Translations under genes and position numbers: made by a program
Shown here: piece by piece, positions 1 to 6,051 of the stretch
Numbering within the stretch: the stretch's first letter is position 1
How the letters are laid out: each line of letters opens with the position of its first letter
Source: Pseudofulvibacter geojedonensis
Lineage (GTDB): Bacteria > Bacteroidota > Bacteroidia > Flavobacteriales > Flavobacteriaceae
Direction: 5' to 3'
NCBI RefSeq assembly: GCF_042675745.1
Contig: NZ_JBHTJM010000007.1
Coordinates: forward strand, 1 to 6,648
DNA length: 6,648 nucleotides
Notes under the pieces: model-generated
What the model was told of the DNA's origin: nothing
What the model saw: the letters and a program-made list of their open reading frames with translations, nothing else
The model's database searches: none

Positions 1-58
1 TTAAAATAATTAGGAGAATTATACATTATGTTCCGTAATACTGATAAGAAAATACAAT
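1..58. other. Distal end of the preceding cassette, gene content unresolved
   Basis: This stretch precedes the first core block (59-68, TGCCCCTAAC). A minus-strand frame opens with ATG at 24-26 and runs off the left edge (MYNSPNYF...). This would fit the arrangement of cassettes A and D, where the gene starts close to the right-hand core and runs leftwards. Alternatively, plus frame 3 is open from the edge to TAA at 36-38 and could be the tail of a rightward gene, as in cassette B. I cannot choose between these from 58 bases. Confidence 0.25.
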
Positions 59-261
59 TGCCCCTAACGGTCTTGTGTATGGCTCGTTGCGTGCAAATTA
101 GCGATTATTTTTCGGTTGAGCCACAAGCCGAATTTTTAAATTTTACTATTTATCTTTTTCTTGGAAATCATCAAATTTAAAAATTTGGCGACTTTCCAAA
201 TACGCTTTACCTTTGGTTTAAGCAATTGACCAGCAATGAGCTATACACGTTGTTGCCACAC
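59..261 (+). repeat. attC-like palindromic repeat R1 (long form)
   Basis: The left core TGCCCCTAAC (59-68) belongs to the preceding cassette, and the right core GTTGCCACAC (252-261) belongs to cassette A. Inside the cores, GTGTATGGCTCGTTGC (75-90) pairs with GCAATGAGCTATACAC (233-248). It has 16 positions, and the only two non-Watson-Crick pairs are G opposite T. The unpaired segment next to the left core is GGTCTT (69-74) and next to the right core is GTT (249-251). This is the longest copy because an extra nested stem sits in its middle. The segments CTTTGGTTTAAGC (211-223) and TTTTTCGGTT (109-118) recur in modified form in R2 or R3, which indicates common descent. Confidence 0.8.
127..189 (+). 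repeat. Nested inverted repeat inside R1
   Basis: GCCGAATTTTTAAATTT (127-143) is complementary to AAATTTAAAAATTTGGC (173-189) at 16 of 17 positions. The odd pair is again a G opposite T on the plus strand. The loop is 29 nt. This second stem extends the folded form of R1 and is absent from the shorter R2, R3 and R4. It could be an insertion into the palindrome or the ancestral longer form. Confidence 0.65.
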
Positions 262-266
262 GTTTT

Positions 267-1865
267 TTATCCACAACATTTTTTAAACTTAATTCCACTT
301 CCACAAAAACAGTAATCATTTCTTCCGATATTTTTAATTGATTCAGGGAAGTTCATTTCATACTTTTCCATAAGCGGTTTGTAGTAATCTAAATCAAATC
401 TTTGTGCAAAATCAGCGTCAAATGCCACTAAATCTGAATTTGGTCTTCTCTGTAATTTTGTTCTTAAATAGCCTCCAAAAAAACCGAGTTCGCTGTCTGC
501 TATGAAGTATTTTGAATTTTGTGTTCTTTTCTTAAAATAATCAAATAAAGAGTCAAAGTTATCTGAGTATTCCATTATTATTTCAAGGTCAAAAATACTC
601 ATAGTTATTGGCGTAACTTTTTCTTCTTGAAAGAATAATCTTGTGTGGGCAGTTATTGAAGCATAACTATCCAAAACTACACAAGCGCAATAAATTTCAT
701 TTATTTTAGGAAGCTCGATTCTTTCTCCACTCTCTTTATACTGAAAATAGCATTTATTGCTTAAAATCAGTTCGTAAGGTAAAGTGGCTTGGTCATATGC
801 GTCCTTTACTGCAAGTTTAAAATCCTTTTCAAAAGTTTCTATATCTCCATTTTTTGATAATTGGCTCAATCTCTTTGATTTGACTTGAAAGATTAACATT
901 TTGCCGTCTTTAACAACGCAGACATCAATGTCAGTAACTGTTGTCGCTTTTACTTCTTTTACTTCAACCTCAGAATGAATAAGATTTGAATCTATCTTTT
1001 TTGATAGTAGTTCAGCTACTATTTGTTCTGCTATATCACCTCTATTTTTTTGTGCTTTATTTCTATATTTTTTATCGTCAATCATCCAATAAAATGGACT
1101 GTCATAAATAGCTTCTGCAAGAGAATAGGGTAAAGGAATAATATAACTTGTGTCTGTTTTAATAACAGGTTTAATCTTAAACTGATTTAAATCTCCGATT
1201 CCGTTGAAATCTTGATTTAAAATTTCATTTTCTCCGAACGATAAAGAATCTAATATTTTCGTAAAATTTGGATTTTTCTTAAAAATATAGTTGTTAAAAT
1301 TGAAAGAGTAGAGGCTAATAAAGTCATCTCCAAAATCTTTGACATTCAATTTGAAATTAATAATTGACTTTAAACTTATGTAGAGATTTTTGGCATCACC
1401 TAGATTGTAATTTTTGTTAGCTATTAGCCAATTTTTATCTCGAGAATATTTTGTTTCTAAGAAATTTACAAATTGATAATCATATGCACCTGAAGGTCCA
1501 TAAAAAACGGTTTCTCTTACTGATGCAGGATTTGTTCTAAATTCTAAATGAAAATTTTCAGTTTCTCCAGGTTTTGGAAAATGTTTTAGGAAAGTTAAAT
1601 GGTAATCATCCATTAATTTATGAATTTTACCAGCTCTAACTTTAAAACTGTCTTTGCTGTAAACTTTTTTATGTCGATTTTTTAGCCAAAGACCGAATAG
1701 AAATGTTATTTCATTTTCATTCAATAATGCTCTAAAATTTCTTGTAGCTAATTGGTCGGTCGAACAGTTTAAGTTTTCTCCGACTAAATAGAGTAGAATA
1801 GTAAGAAAGTCGGAATGAGAAGAAAATTCATTTAATTCGGCAATAATTTCATTTTCATCTCTCAT
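267..1865 (-). CDS. Putative PD-(D/E)XK-like nuclease with C-terminal SEC-C zinc motif (cassette A)
   Basis: The protein is 532 aa. Its last 19 residues form a textbook SEC-C motif (GRNDYCFCGSG...KKCCG) with probable zinc ligands C519, C521, C530 and C531. SEC-C motifs occur at the end of SecA and of many unrelated enzymes, where they serve as binding adapters. Residues about 275-331 look like a restriction-endonuclease-like core: an RGDIAEQIVAELL helix (275-287), then TDID (311-314) followed by LIFQVKSK (324-331). This gives a D...QxK arrangement like that of Mrr-type enzymes. The N-terminal 270 residues match nothing I recognise. ATG at 1863-1865 lies 12 nt from the core at 1878, preceded by an A-rich run. 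TAA at 267-269 is formed by the T-tract of the cassette boundary, 5 nt from the other core. The nuclease call rests on short motifs. A defence role is inference. Confidence 0.75.
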   Translation of the reverse strand: MRDENEIIAELNEFSSHSDFLTILLYLVGENLNCSTDQLATRNFRALLNENEITFLFGLWLKNRHKKVYSKDSFKVRAGKIHKLMDDYHLTFLKHFPKPGETENFHLEFRTNPASVRETVFYGPSGAYDYQFVNFLETKYSRDKNWLIANKNYNLGDAKNLYISLKSIINFKLNVKDFGDDFISLYSFNFNNYIFKKNPNFTKILDSLSFGENEILNQDFNGIGDLNQFKIKPVIKTDTSYIIPLPYSLAEAIYDSPFYWMIDDKKYRNKAQKNRGDIAEQIVAELLSKKIDSNLIHSEVEVKEVKATTVTDIDVCVVKDGKMLIFQVKSKRLSQLSKNGDIETFEKDFKLAVKDAYDQATLPYELILSNKCYFQYKESGERIELPKINEIYCACVVLDSYASITAHTRLFFQEEKVTPITMSIFDLEIIMEYSDNFDSLFDYFKKRTQNSKYFIADSELGFFGGYLRTKLQRRPNSDLVAFDADFAQRFDLDYYKPLMEKYEMNFPESIKNIGRNDYCFCGSGIKFKKCCG

Positions 1866-1877
1866 TTTTTTTCAAAT

Positions 1878-2016
1878 GTGTGGCAACGGTTTGTATAAGA
1901 ATAGTAGCGGATTCTTGAATCGCTGACTTTTCAAATTAATCTTGATTTTAAATATAAAGAAAGCTGTTTGGTTTAAGCGTCTAAACCGCTATTATTTTTA
2001 TACGTTGTTAGCAATA
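1878..2016 (+). repeat. attC-like palindromic repeat R2
   Basis: The left core GTGTGGCAAC (1878-1887) pairs with the start of cassette A, and the right core GTTAGCAATA (2007-2016) is matched at the end of cassette B. The main stem is GTATAAGAATAGTAGCGG (1893-1910) with CCGCTATTATTTTTATAC (1986-2003). It has 18 positions, two of them G opposite T. The unpaired segments are GGTTT (left) and GTT (right). Small hairpins lie within it: GATTC-TT-GAATC (1910-1921) and GGTTTA-AGCGTC-TAAACC (1970-1987). The second would compete with the main stem for CC at 1986-1987. R2 separates divergent genes A and B. Confidence 0.8.
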
Positions 2017-2089
2017 GTTTTTTTACTAAATTCATTATCTAAAGTATTTGATAGTGGTTTAAAAAGCCTAAAAAGTAGGATTTTTGTCG

Positions 2090-2097
2090 TATGTTTG
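2090..2097 (+). promoter_or_regulatory. Bacteroidota-type -7 box for the AAA ATPase/RloB operon
   Basis: TATGTTTG matches the TAnnTTTG -7 consensus of Bacteroidota promoters and ends 21 nt before the ATG at 2119. I find no TTG at the expected -33 spacing, so only half of the promoter is supported. The A-rich stretch at 2099-2110 is a plausible ribosome-binding region. It lies inside cassette B, downstream of the core, so the cassette would carry its own promoter. Confidence 0.5.
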
Positions 2098-2118
2098 CAA
2101 AAAAAGAAATAATTAGAT

Positions 2119-3429
2119 ATGATTATTGACTTCTCGGTTAAAAATTTTCGATCTCTTAAAGAAGAGAGTTTTTTTACTATGCTAGCAGATTCTAGTTCAA
2201 GTAAATTAGATAATACTTTTTTAGTTGAACTAAAAGACGGTAAAGAAATTAGACTTTTGAAAACAGCAGTTGTTTATGGTGCTAACGGGAGTGGTAAAAG
2301 TAACTTTATTAAAAGTTTATATGCTTTGAAGTGGCTTGTTACTAATTCAATGGATTTTAAGGTTGAAGATGATATAGATTGCTATGAACCATTTGAGTTG
2401 GATGTAAACACAAAAGATGAATCGGTTTTCTATTCAATTACATTTATTTTAAAAAAAATCAAGTATTCTTATCAAGTTTGTATTAAAGACAATTATGTAG
2501 AAAGTGAAATACTAGACTATTATCCTAAAGGAGCTCCTGCTAATTTGTTTAAGAGATTTGTAGATAAAAAGAACGAAAAGGATGATTTTGTTGAAGTAAG
2601 TTTTGGTAAAAACTTATTAGACAAGAGGATTTCTAAAAAAGTATTTGATAATCAGTTGTATATATCAAAATTTGGTTCAGATACGCCTCACAAACAATTA
2701 ACGGAAGTTTATAAATATTTCAAAGATATTGAGGTGTGGAATGCTTTAGATTCAAGAGATGTAAATAAGTTAAGTAGAGAAATTTCAAAAAAGATAGCGA
2801 ACCCTATAAATGAAAAATTTAATAATAGATTAAGTAAACTTATTAGGATTGCTGATACGAAAATTGAAAGATTAAGTGCAAAAGAATTAAAGAAAAAAGA
2901 CTTTAAATTACCTGATGAAATTCCAGATAGTATTAAAGATAGATTTTATGAAGATAATAAATTAAGAACTTTTGCTATACATAAAATGTATGATGATAAA
3001 AGAGAAGTAGGCTTAACTGAATTTGATTTAAATAGGAAAGAATCTAGAGGAACTAAAGTTTTGTTTGCGTTAGGAGGTATAATTTTAGAAGCACTCGAAA
3101 ATGGAGGAATTGTAGTGTTTGATGAACTTGATAATAGTTTACATCCAAAGCTTTGTAAATTTTTAATCAGATTGTTTAATAACTCAATTAGTAATCCTAA
3201 TAATGCACAATTAATATTTGCTACTCATGAAGTCACTTTGTTAGATAAAGATGTTTTTAGAAAGGATCAAATTTGGTTTACTGAAAAGGATAAATATGGA
3301 GAAACAGAACTTTTTTCAGCGAGAGATGTTGAAGGTTTAAGAGACAATACCAATTTTGAATTATGGTATAGGACAGGGAAGTTTGGTGGCAATCCAAAAA
3401 TTAAAGAAGTTGAATTTATTTTTGAATAA
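2119..3429 (+). CDS. RloA-like AAA ATPase, probable defence module (cassette B)
   Basis: The protein is 436 aa. It opens with the ABC/SMC-like strand IIDFSVKNFRSLKE. The Walker A motif is GANGSGKS (54-61). A signature-like ESRGTK lies at 308-313, Walker B VVFDELD at 332-338 followed by NSLHP, and a switch histidine in FATHE (H370). The order and the C-terminal YRTGKFGGNP resemble the AAA_15/AAA_21 RloA-type ATPases often found beside RloB in restriction and defence loci. The region between Walker A and signature (about 65-305) is Lys/Asp-rich with little recognisable similarity and may be the coiled-coil or sensor insert. It overlaps the next gene by one nucleotide (TAATG), implying translational coupling and a joint complex. 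It probably powers or gates the RloB partner. The ATPase call is secure from the motifs; the trigger and target are unknown. Confidence 0.88.
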   Translation: MIIDFSVKNFRSLKEESFFTMLADSSSSKLDNTFLVELKDGKEIRLLKTAVVYGANGSGKSNFIKSLYALKWLVTNSMDFKVEDDIDCYEPFELDVNTKDESVFYSITFILKKIKYSYQVCIKDNYVESEILDYYPKGAPANLFKRFVDKKNEKDDFVEVSFGKNLLDKRISKKVFDNQLYISKFGSDTPHKQLTEVYKYFKDIEVWNALDSRDVNKLSREISKKIANPINEKFNNRLSKLIRIADTKIERLSAKELKKKDFKLPDEIPDSIKDRFYEDNKLRTFAIHKMYDDKREVGLTEFDLNRKESRGTKVLFALGGIILEALENGGIVVFDELDNSLHPKLCKFLIRLFNNSISNPNNAQLIFATHEVTLLDKDVFRKDQIWFTEKDKYGETELFSARDVEGLRDNTNFELWYRTGKFGGNPKIKEVEFIFE

Positions 3430-4343
3430 TGGCTAAGAGAAGAAAGAGAGTTCCTCCTAAAACAATTTTTATTGCTTGTGAAGGAAAAAATACGGAGCCA
3501 ATTTATTTTGAAAGAATTAAAGAGCAAATTGAAGATGAAAATATTTTTGCTTTAACTATTTATCCTGATAGAGAAAATGGTGAACATAAATCTGACCCTA
3601 TTGGCTTGATTAATGAGGCACTAGATAAAATAAATGAATTTGATGAAGTTTGGGTTGTATATGATAAAGATGGATATACTAAACATAAAGAAGCTTTAGG
3701 TTTAGCTCAAACAGAAATTAATGGCAAAAAAGTAAATATAGCTTTTTCAAGTATTTCATTTGAACATTGGGTATTGTTGCATTTTGAGAAAAATGCAATC
3801 GTATATAATAAATCTAAAGATATTATAGAGCAAAAGTTCTTAAGCAATGAAAACTACTTTCCTGATTATTCTAAAAGAGGAGATGTCGATATATATCCCG
3901 TAATTAAAGGGTTGACTGATAATGCTATTGAAAATTCAGCTTGGTTAAGGTATATGCAAAAGTCAGATATTGCTTCAAAAGATGTTTATGACGTAAACCC
4001 ATTTACTGATGTAGATGTTTTAATAAAGAAACTTTTGAGAATTGATGAAGAAATAACTTTTTATTCAATAGGTGAACTTTTATTATTTAATAATTTAAGT
4101 GTAATGGTTACCGTTGATTCAGGTGAACTTTATTTTGAAATTATTAATTCTTCAGCTAATTCTATTGTGTTAAATCAAGTTGCTTTTTCGGTTGTTAAAA
4201 ATGATGGAGAACTTAAACAGTTAGGTTTTAACAATCAGGTTTTGTTACCTAATACTGAATATCAAGTTCAAAGCAAAGAAGTTGATTGTTCAAATATTAT
4301 TGTTAGATATGGGACACAAAAAGGGGTTGTAGTGATAGGGTAA
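3429..4343 (+). CDS. RloB-like protein with C-terminal beta-rich extension (cassette B)
   Basis: The protein is 304 aa. The N-terminal basic segment (AKRRKRVPPK) leads into IFIACEGKNTEPIYF (13-27). VWVVYDKDGY (74-83) has a DxD at D79/D81, and SISFEHWVLLHFE lies at 108-120. These are the characteristic motifs of the RloB family. Glu plus DxD is the pattern of Toprim-type metal sites, so a nuclease-like role is plausible but inferred. NPFTDVDVLIKKLL (190-203) ends the usual RloB domain. About 95 residues then follow (210-304), with alternating hydrophobic residues typical of beta strands and no motif I recognise; family members I know of end near 200-220 aa. The start ATG (3429-3431) overlaps the ATPase stop. 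TAA ends 1 nt before the R3 core, so the gene runs to the very edge of the cassette. Confidence 0.82.
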   Translation: MAKRRKRVPPKTIFIACEGKNTEPIYFERIKEQIEDENIFALTIYPDRENGEHKSDPIGLINEALDKINEFDEVWVVYDKDGYTKHKEALGLAQTEINGKKVNIAFSSISFEHWVLLHFEKNAIVYNKSKDIIEQKFLSNENYFPDYSKRGDVDIYPVIKGLTDNAIENSAWLRYMQKSDIASKDVYDVNPFTDVDVLIKKLLRIDEEITFYSIGELLLFNNLSVMVTVDSGELYFEIINSSANSIVLNQVAFSVVKNDGELKQLGFNNQVLLPNTEYQVQSKEVDCSNIIVRYGTQKGVVVIG

Positions 4344-4344
4344 T

Positions 4345-4481
4345 TATTGCTAACGGTCTTGTGTATGAGCAGTAGCGGATTTTATGCGACTACTTTTCGG
4401 TTTACAATATACTTTAATAAAATGAATAACGGTTCAAGTTTGCACTTAAACCGCTATTGCTTATACACGTTGTTAGCCACC
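4345..4481 (+). repeat. attC-like palindromic repeat R3
   Basis: The left core TATTGCTAAC (4345-4354) matches the start of cassette B, and the right core GTTAGCCACC (4472-4481) is matched 9/10 at the end of cassette C. The stem GTGTATGAGCAGTAGCGG (4361-4378) pairs with CCGCTATTGCTTATACAC (4451-4468) at 18 positions, two of them G opposite T. The unpaired segments are GGTCTT (4355-4360) and GTT (4469-4471). The stem continues imperfectly inwards (TGCGAC against GTTTGCA). The body segment CGACTACTTTTCGGTTT is clearly related to the corresponding part of R1. R3 lies between convergent gene ends. Confidence 0.82.
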
Positions 4482-4487
4482 GTTTTT
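4361..4487 (+). terminator. Possible intrinsic terminator of the ATPase/RloB operon formed by R3
   Basis: As plus-strand RNA, the R3 stem (4361-4378 with 4451-4468) pairs fully because its mismatches become G-U. A T-tract (TTTTT, 4483-4487) follows, but 14 nt after the base of the stem, which is further than in a classical terminator. The opposite direction has no such tract. This is a plausible side effect of the repeat rather than a dedicated terminator. Confidence 0.3.
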
Positions 4488-5271
4488 ATTCAGATTTTTG
4501 TTGCAATTTTTTAATCTGTTTTAAGACCAACTTCTTTGGAAGTATTGGCATAAGTTTTAAAGATATCTTGTCCTTCATTGAAACTCCTGCAATTACATCG
4601 AGTTCTCCTTTTATCATTCCGTTGTAACCTTGTTCTGCTACTTTTTTGGCATTTGCTGGGTTTTTGTATATGTCAGTACCTTTCATTCCTGACGACTCTC
4701 CAAATGCCGTTTTTGTTGCTCCAGGCATTAAATTGGTAACGGTAATATTGGTATCGCTCAACTCCTCGGCAATTGCATTGCTAAATGAGGTTACAAATGA
4801 TTTTGAAGCAAAATAGACAGCTTGCATAGGACCAGCAGGAATCAAACTTACGGTAGAGGAAACATTTAATATTTTACCGGAATTGTTCTTGATAAAGTCC
4901 TGCAGAAAATAATGTGTTAATGAAATCAAAGCATTAATGTTCAGATTGACCATAGCAACATCTTGTTCAATATCTCTTTCGCTAAACATACCAACACCAC
5001 CAAAACCAGCATTATTGATTAGAAAGTCAACCTTGATGTTTTCAGCTTTTACTTTTTCATATATTTCTTTGGCTGAATTTGGTAGTGACAAGTCTTTGGT
5101 AATGATTAGTACCTTGATTTTATAGTTTTCCTCTAATTCTTGTTTAAGTTCATTTAATTTGTTTTCATTTCTGGCGATGATAACCAAATTACCTCCTTTA
5201 CTTGCGTGAATTTGAGCGAACTCTTTTCCTATTCCGCTACTTGCTCCAGTAATTAATGCTGTTTTATTCAT
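4486..5271 (-). CDS. Short-chain dehydrogenase/reductase, NAD(P)-dependent (cassette C)
   Basis: From ATG at 5269-5271 the protein is 261 aa, a normal length for a classical SDR. Seen motifs are the cofactor-binding TGASSGIG (8-15), NNAG (86-89), the catalytic-serine region NVSST (136-140), and YFASK with catalytic Y153 and K157, followed by the usual PG (MPGATKT). This is a cytosolic oxidoreductase of unknown substrate. The lack of an acidic residue right after the glycine motif, together with IIARNENKL after strand 2, suggests NADP(H), but this is a weak inference. A longer reading starting at TTG (5311-5313) is rejected because it would translate through the operator at 5284-5299. The gene lies downstream of the TetR gene, probably in the same transcript and repressed by it. 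The stop TAA uses the cassette T-tract, 4 nt from the core. Confidence 0.9.
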   Translation of the reverse strand: MNKTALITGASSGIGKEFAQIHASKGGNLVIIARNENKLNELKQELEENYKIKVLIITKDLSLPNSAKEIYEKVKAENIKVDFLINNAGFGGVGMFSERDIEQDVAMVNLNINALISLTHYFLQDFIKNNSGKILNVSSTVSLIPAGPMQAVYFASKSFVTSFSNAIAEELSDTNITVTNLMPGATKTAFGESSGMKGTDIYKNPANAKKVAEQGYNGMIKGELDVIAGVSMKDKISLKLMPILPKKLVLKQIKKLQQKSE

Positions 5272-5283
5272 TTTGATATTATT

Positions 5284-5299
5284 TAGTGAGTACTTACTT
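5284..5299. promoter_or_regulatory. Putative TetR operator in front of the SDR gene
   Basis: TAGTGAGTACTTACTT is identical at 14 of 16 positions to the site in front of the TetR gene (5846-5861). It is a near-palindrome around AGTACT. It lies 12 nt upstream of the SDR start, between the two genes of cassette C. No clear TAnnTTTG box accompanies it, so it may control an internal promoter I cannot see or act as a secondary binding site. Confidence 0.6.
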
Positions 5300-5320
5300 T
5301 TTTTGGTTTTCAATTTTTTT

Positions 5321-5842
5321 TTAATTTATGTATCTATTGATTAAAAAATCTTTGTATGCTTGTTTGTTTTTAAGGTTTCCTTTGAGCAAATCCGTTGAAG
5401 TTATTTGCATAATTTGAGTGAGAAGAAAGGCTTCCTGTTTTGGATTGTCAAATTCCAACTCTTGAAAAGCCCAAGTCAATTTGTCTATTAATAATTGCAA
5501 AATGCTTTGATTATTATATTCTTCTTCCCATTTTAATTTGAAATGAAGTTTCCAAAAGTCATATTCGGATTTTTTGATTGAGAAAGGAAGTTCAATAGTT
5601 TTTCGTAAAACGGTTTTAGGGTCAGTCGAATTGTAAATTTTTTCAAATAGTAGATTAATTTGTTCTTCAGCGCTTTGCATTAATGAATCTAAAAGTGATT
5701 TTTTACTGCTAAAGTGCCTAAAAATTAATCCTTCGGAAACACCTGCTTTCTTTGCTATTTTGCTGGTAGAAGTTGCATTGACTCCATTGTTGGCAAACAA
5801 ATCCAATGCACTCGATAGTATTTTCTCTTTTTTGTCAGTCAT
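5321..5842 (-). CDS. TetR/AcrR-family transcriptional repressor (cassette C)
   Basis: The protein is 173 aa. Residues 4-50 form a typical TetR DNA-binding domain: KILSSALDLFANNGVNATSTSKIAKKAGVSEGLIFRHFSSKKSL, with helix 2, turn and recognition helix 3 in KIAKKAGVSEGLIFRHF. The remaining helical C-terminal part (about 55-173) would form the ligand-binding and dimerisation domain and has the usual length for a short member. It is first in the operon, 49 nt ahead of the SDR start. An operator-like inverted repeat sits at the transcription start, and a copy lies before the SDR gene, so autoregulation and local control of the SDR gene are likely. The ligand is unknown; a small hydrophobic or aldehyde-type inducer would suit an SDR partner, but that is speculation. 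Confidence 0.92.
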   Translation of the reverse strand: MTDKKEKILSSALDLFANNGVNATSTSKIAKKAGVSEGLIFRHFSSKKSLLDSLMQSAEEQINLLFEKIYNSTDPKTVLRKTIELPFSIKKSEYDFWKLHFKLKWEEEYNNQSILQLLIDKLTWAFQELEFDNPKQEAFLLTQIMQITSTDLLKGNLKNKQAYKDFLINRYIN

Positions 5843-5845
5843 TAA

Positions 5846-5861
5846 TAGTGAGTAATCACTT
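5846..5861. promoter_or_regulatory. Putative TetR operator at the TetR promoter
   Basis: TAGTGAGTAATCACTT contains the perfect inverted repeat AGTGA-GTAA-TCACT. It lies directly downstream of the -7 box at 5863-5870 and 3 nt upstream of the TetR ATG, so a bound repressor would cover the transcription start. The near-identical site at 5284-5299 supports specific recognition. Confidence 0.72.
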
Positions 5862-5862
5862 G

Positions 5863-5892
5863 CAAAAATACAAAAATTTATTAATAGGACAA
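5863..5892 (-). promoter_or_regulatory. Promoter of the TetR-SDR operon
   Basis: Read on the minus strand, TTG (5890-5892) is followed after exactly 19 nt by TATTTTTG (5863-5870). This matches the Bacteroidota consensus TTG-N19-TAnnTTTG. The predicted start falls inside the operator at 5846-5861, giving a leader of roughly 10-15 nt. The promoter lies wholly within cassette C. Confidence 0.75.
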
Positions 5893-5906
5893 TTTTTTTT
5901 TCAAAT

Positions 5907-6044
5907 GGTAGCTAACGTACTTGTGTATGATGTCGTTGCGTAAATTTATAAAAAGATATGGAAAATAAAGAGAAATTGAACGAATGCGAGGATATTCCGA
6001 AAAGAAATGTCCGAAGCAATGCATTATACACGTTGTTGTACCGC
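5907..6044 (+). repeat. attC-like palindromic repeat R4 (divergent body)
   Basis: The left core GGTAGCTAAC (5907-5916) pairs with the start of cassette C, and the right core GTTGTACCGC (6035-6044) is matched exactly at the end of cassette D. The stem GTGTATGATGTCGTTGC (5923-5939) pairs with GCAATGCATTATACAC (6016-6031) with one extra base on the left and two G opposite T pairs. The unpaired segments are GTACTT and GTT. Unlike R1-R3, the middle (5940-6015) shows no relation to the other bodies, so only cores and stem are conserved. Confidence 0.78.
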
Positions 6045-6051
6045 GTTTTTT

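Noticed and set aside
28..180. Plus-strand 50-codon frame preceded by AGGAG
   Set aside because: It runs straight through the left core, stem and inner stem of R1, which explain the sequence better. Shine-Dalgarno sites are also not typical of this group.
59..2016. MITE or insertion sequence with target duplication
   Set aside because: The matching blocks are inverted and lie across genes rather than flanking the palindromes as direct repeats, and they differ for every unit. No transposase is present.
1878..2016. Retron or other structured non-coding RNA gene
   Set aside because: No reverse transcriptase is nearby, and the same fold recurs at every unit boundary next to unrelated genes. A DNA-level recombination site explains it more simply.
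3267..3527. Minus-strand 86-codon frame
   Set aside because: It overlaps the end of the ATPase gene and the start of the RloB gene, both with clear motifs; it is a shadow frame.
4937..5125. Plus-strand 62-codon frame
   Set aside because: It is opposite the SDR gene, whose motifs (including NNAG) are encoded here.
5272..5313. 14-residue TTG-initiated extension of the SDR protein
   Set aside because: It would translate through the second operator, and it lies outside the Rossmann fold, which begins right after the ATG at 5269-5271.
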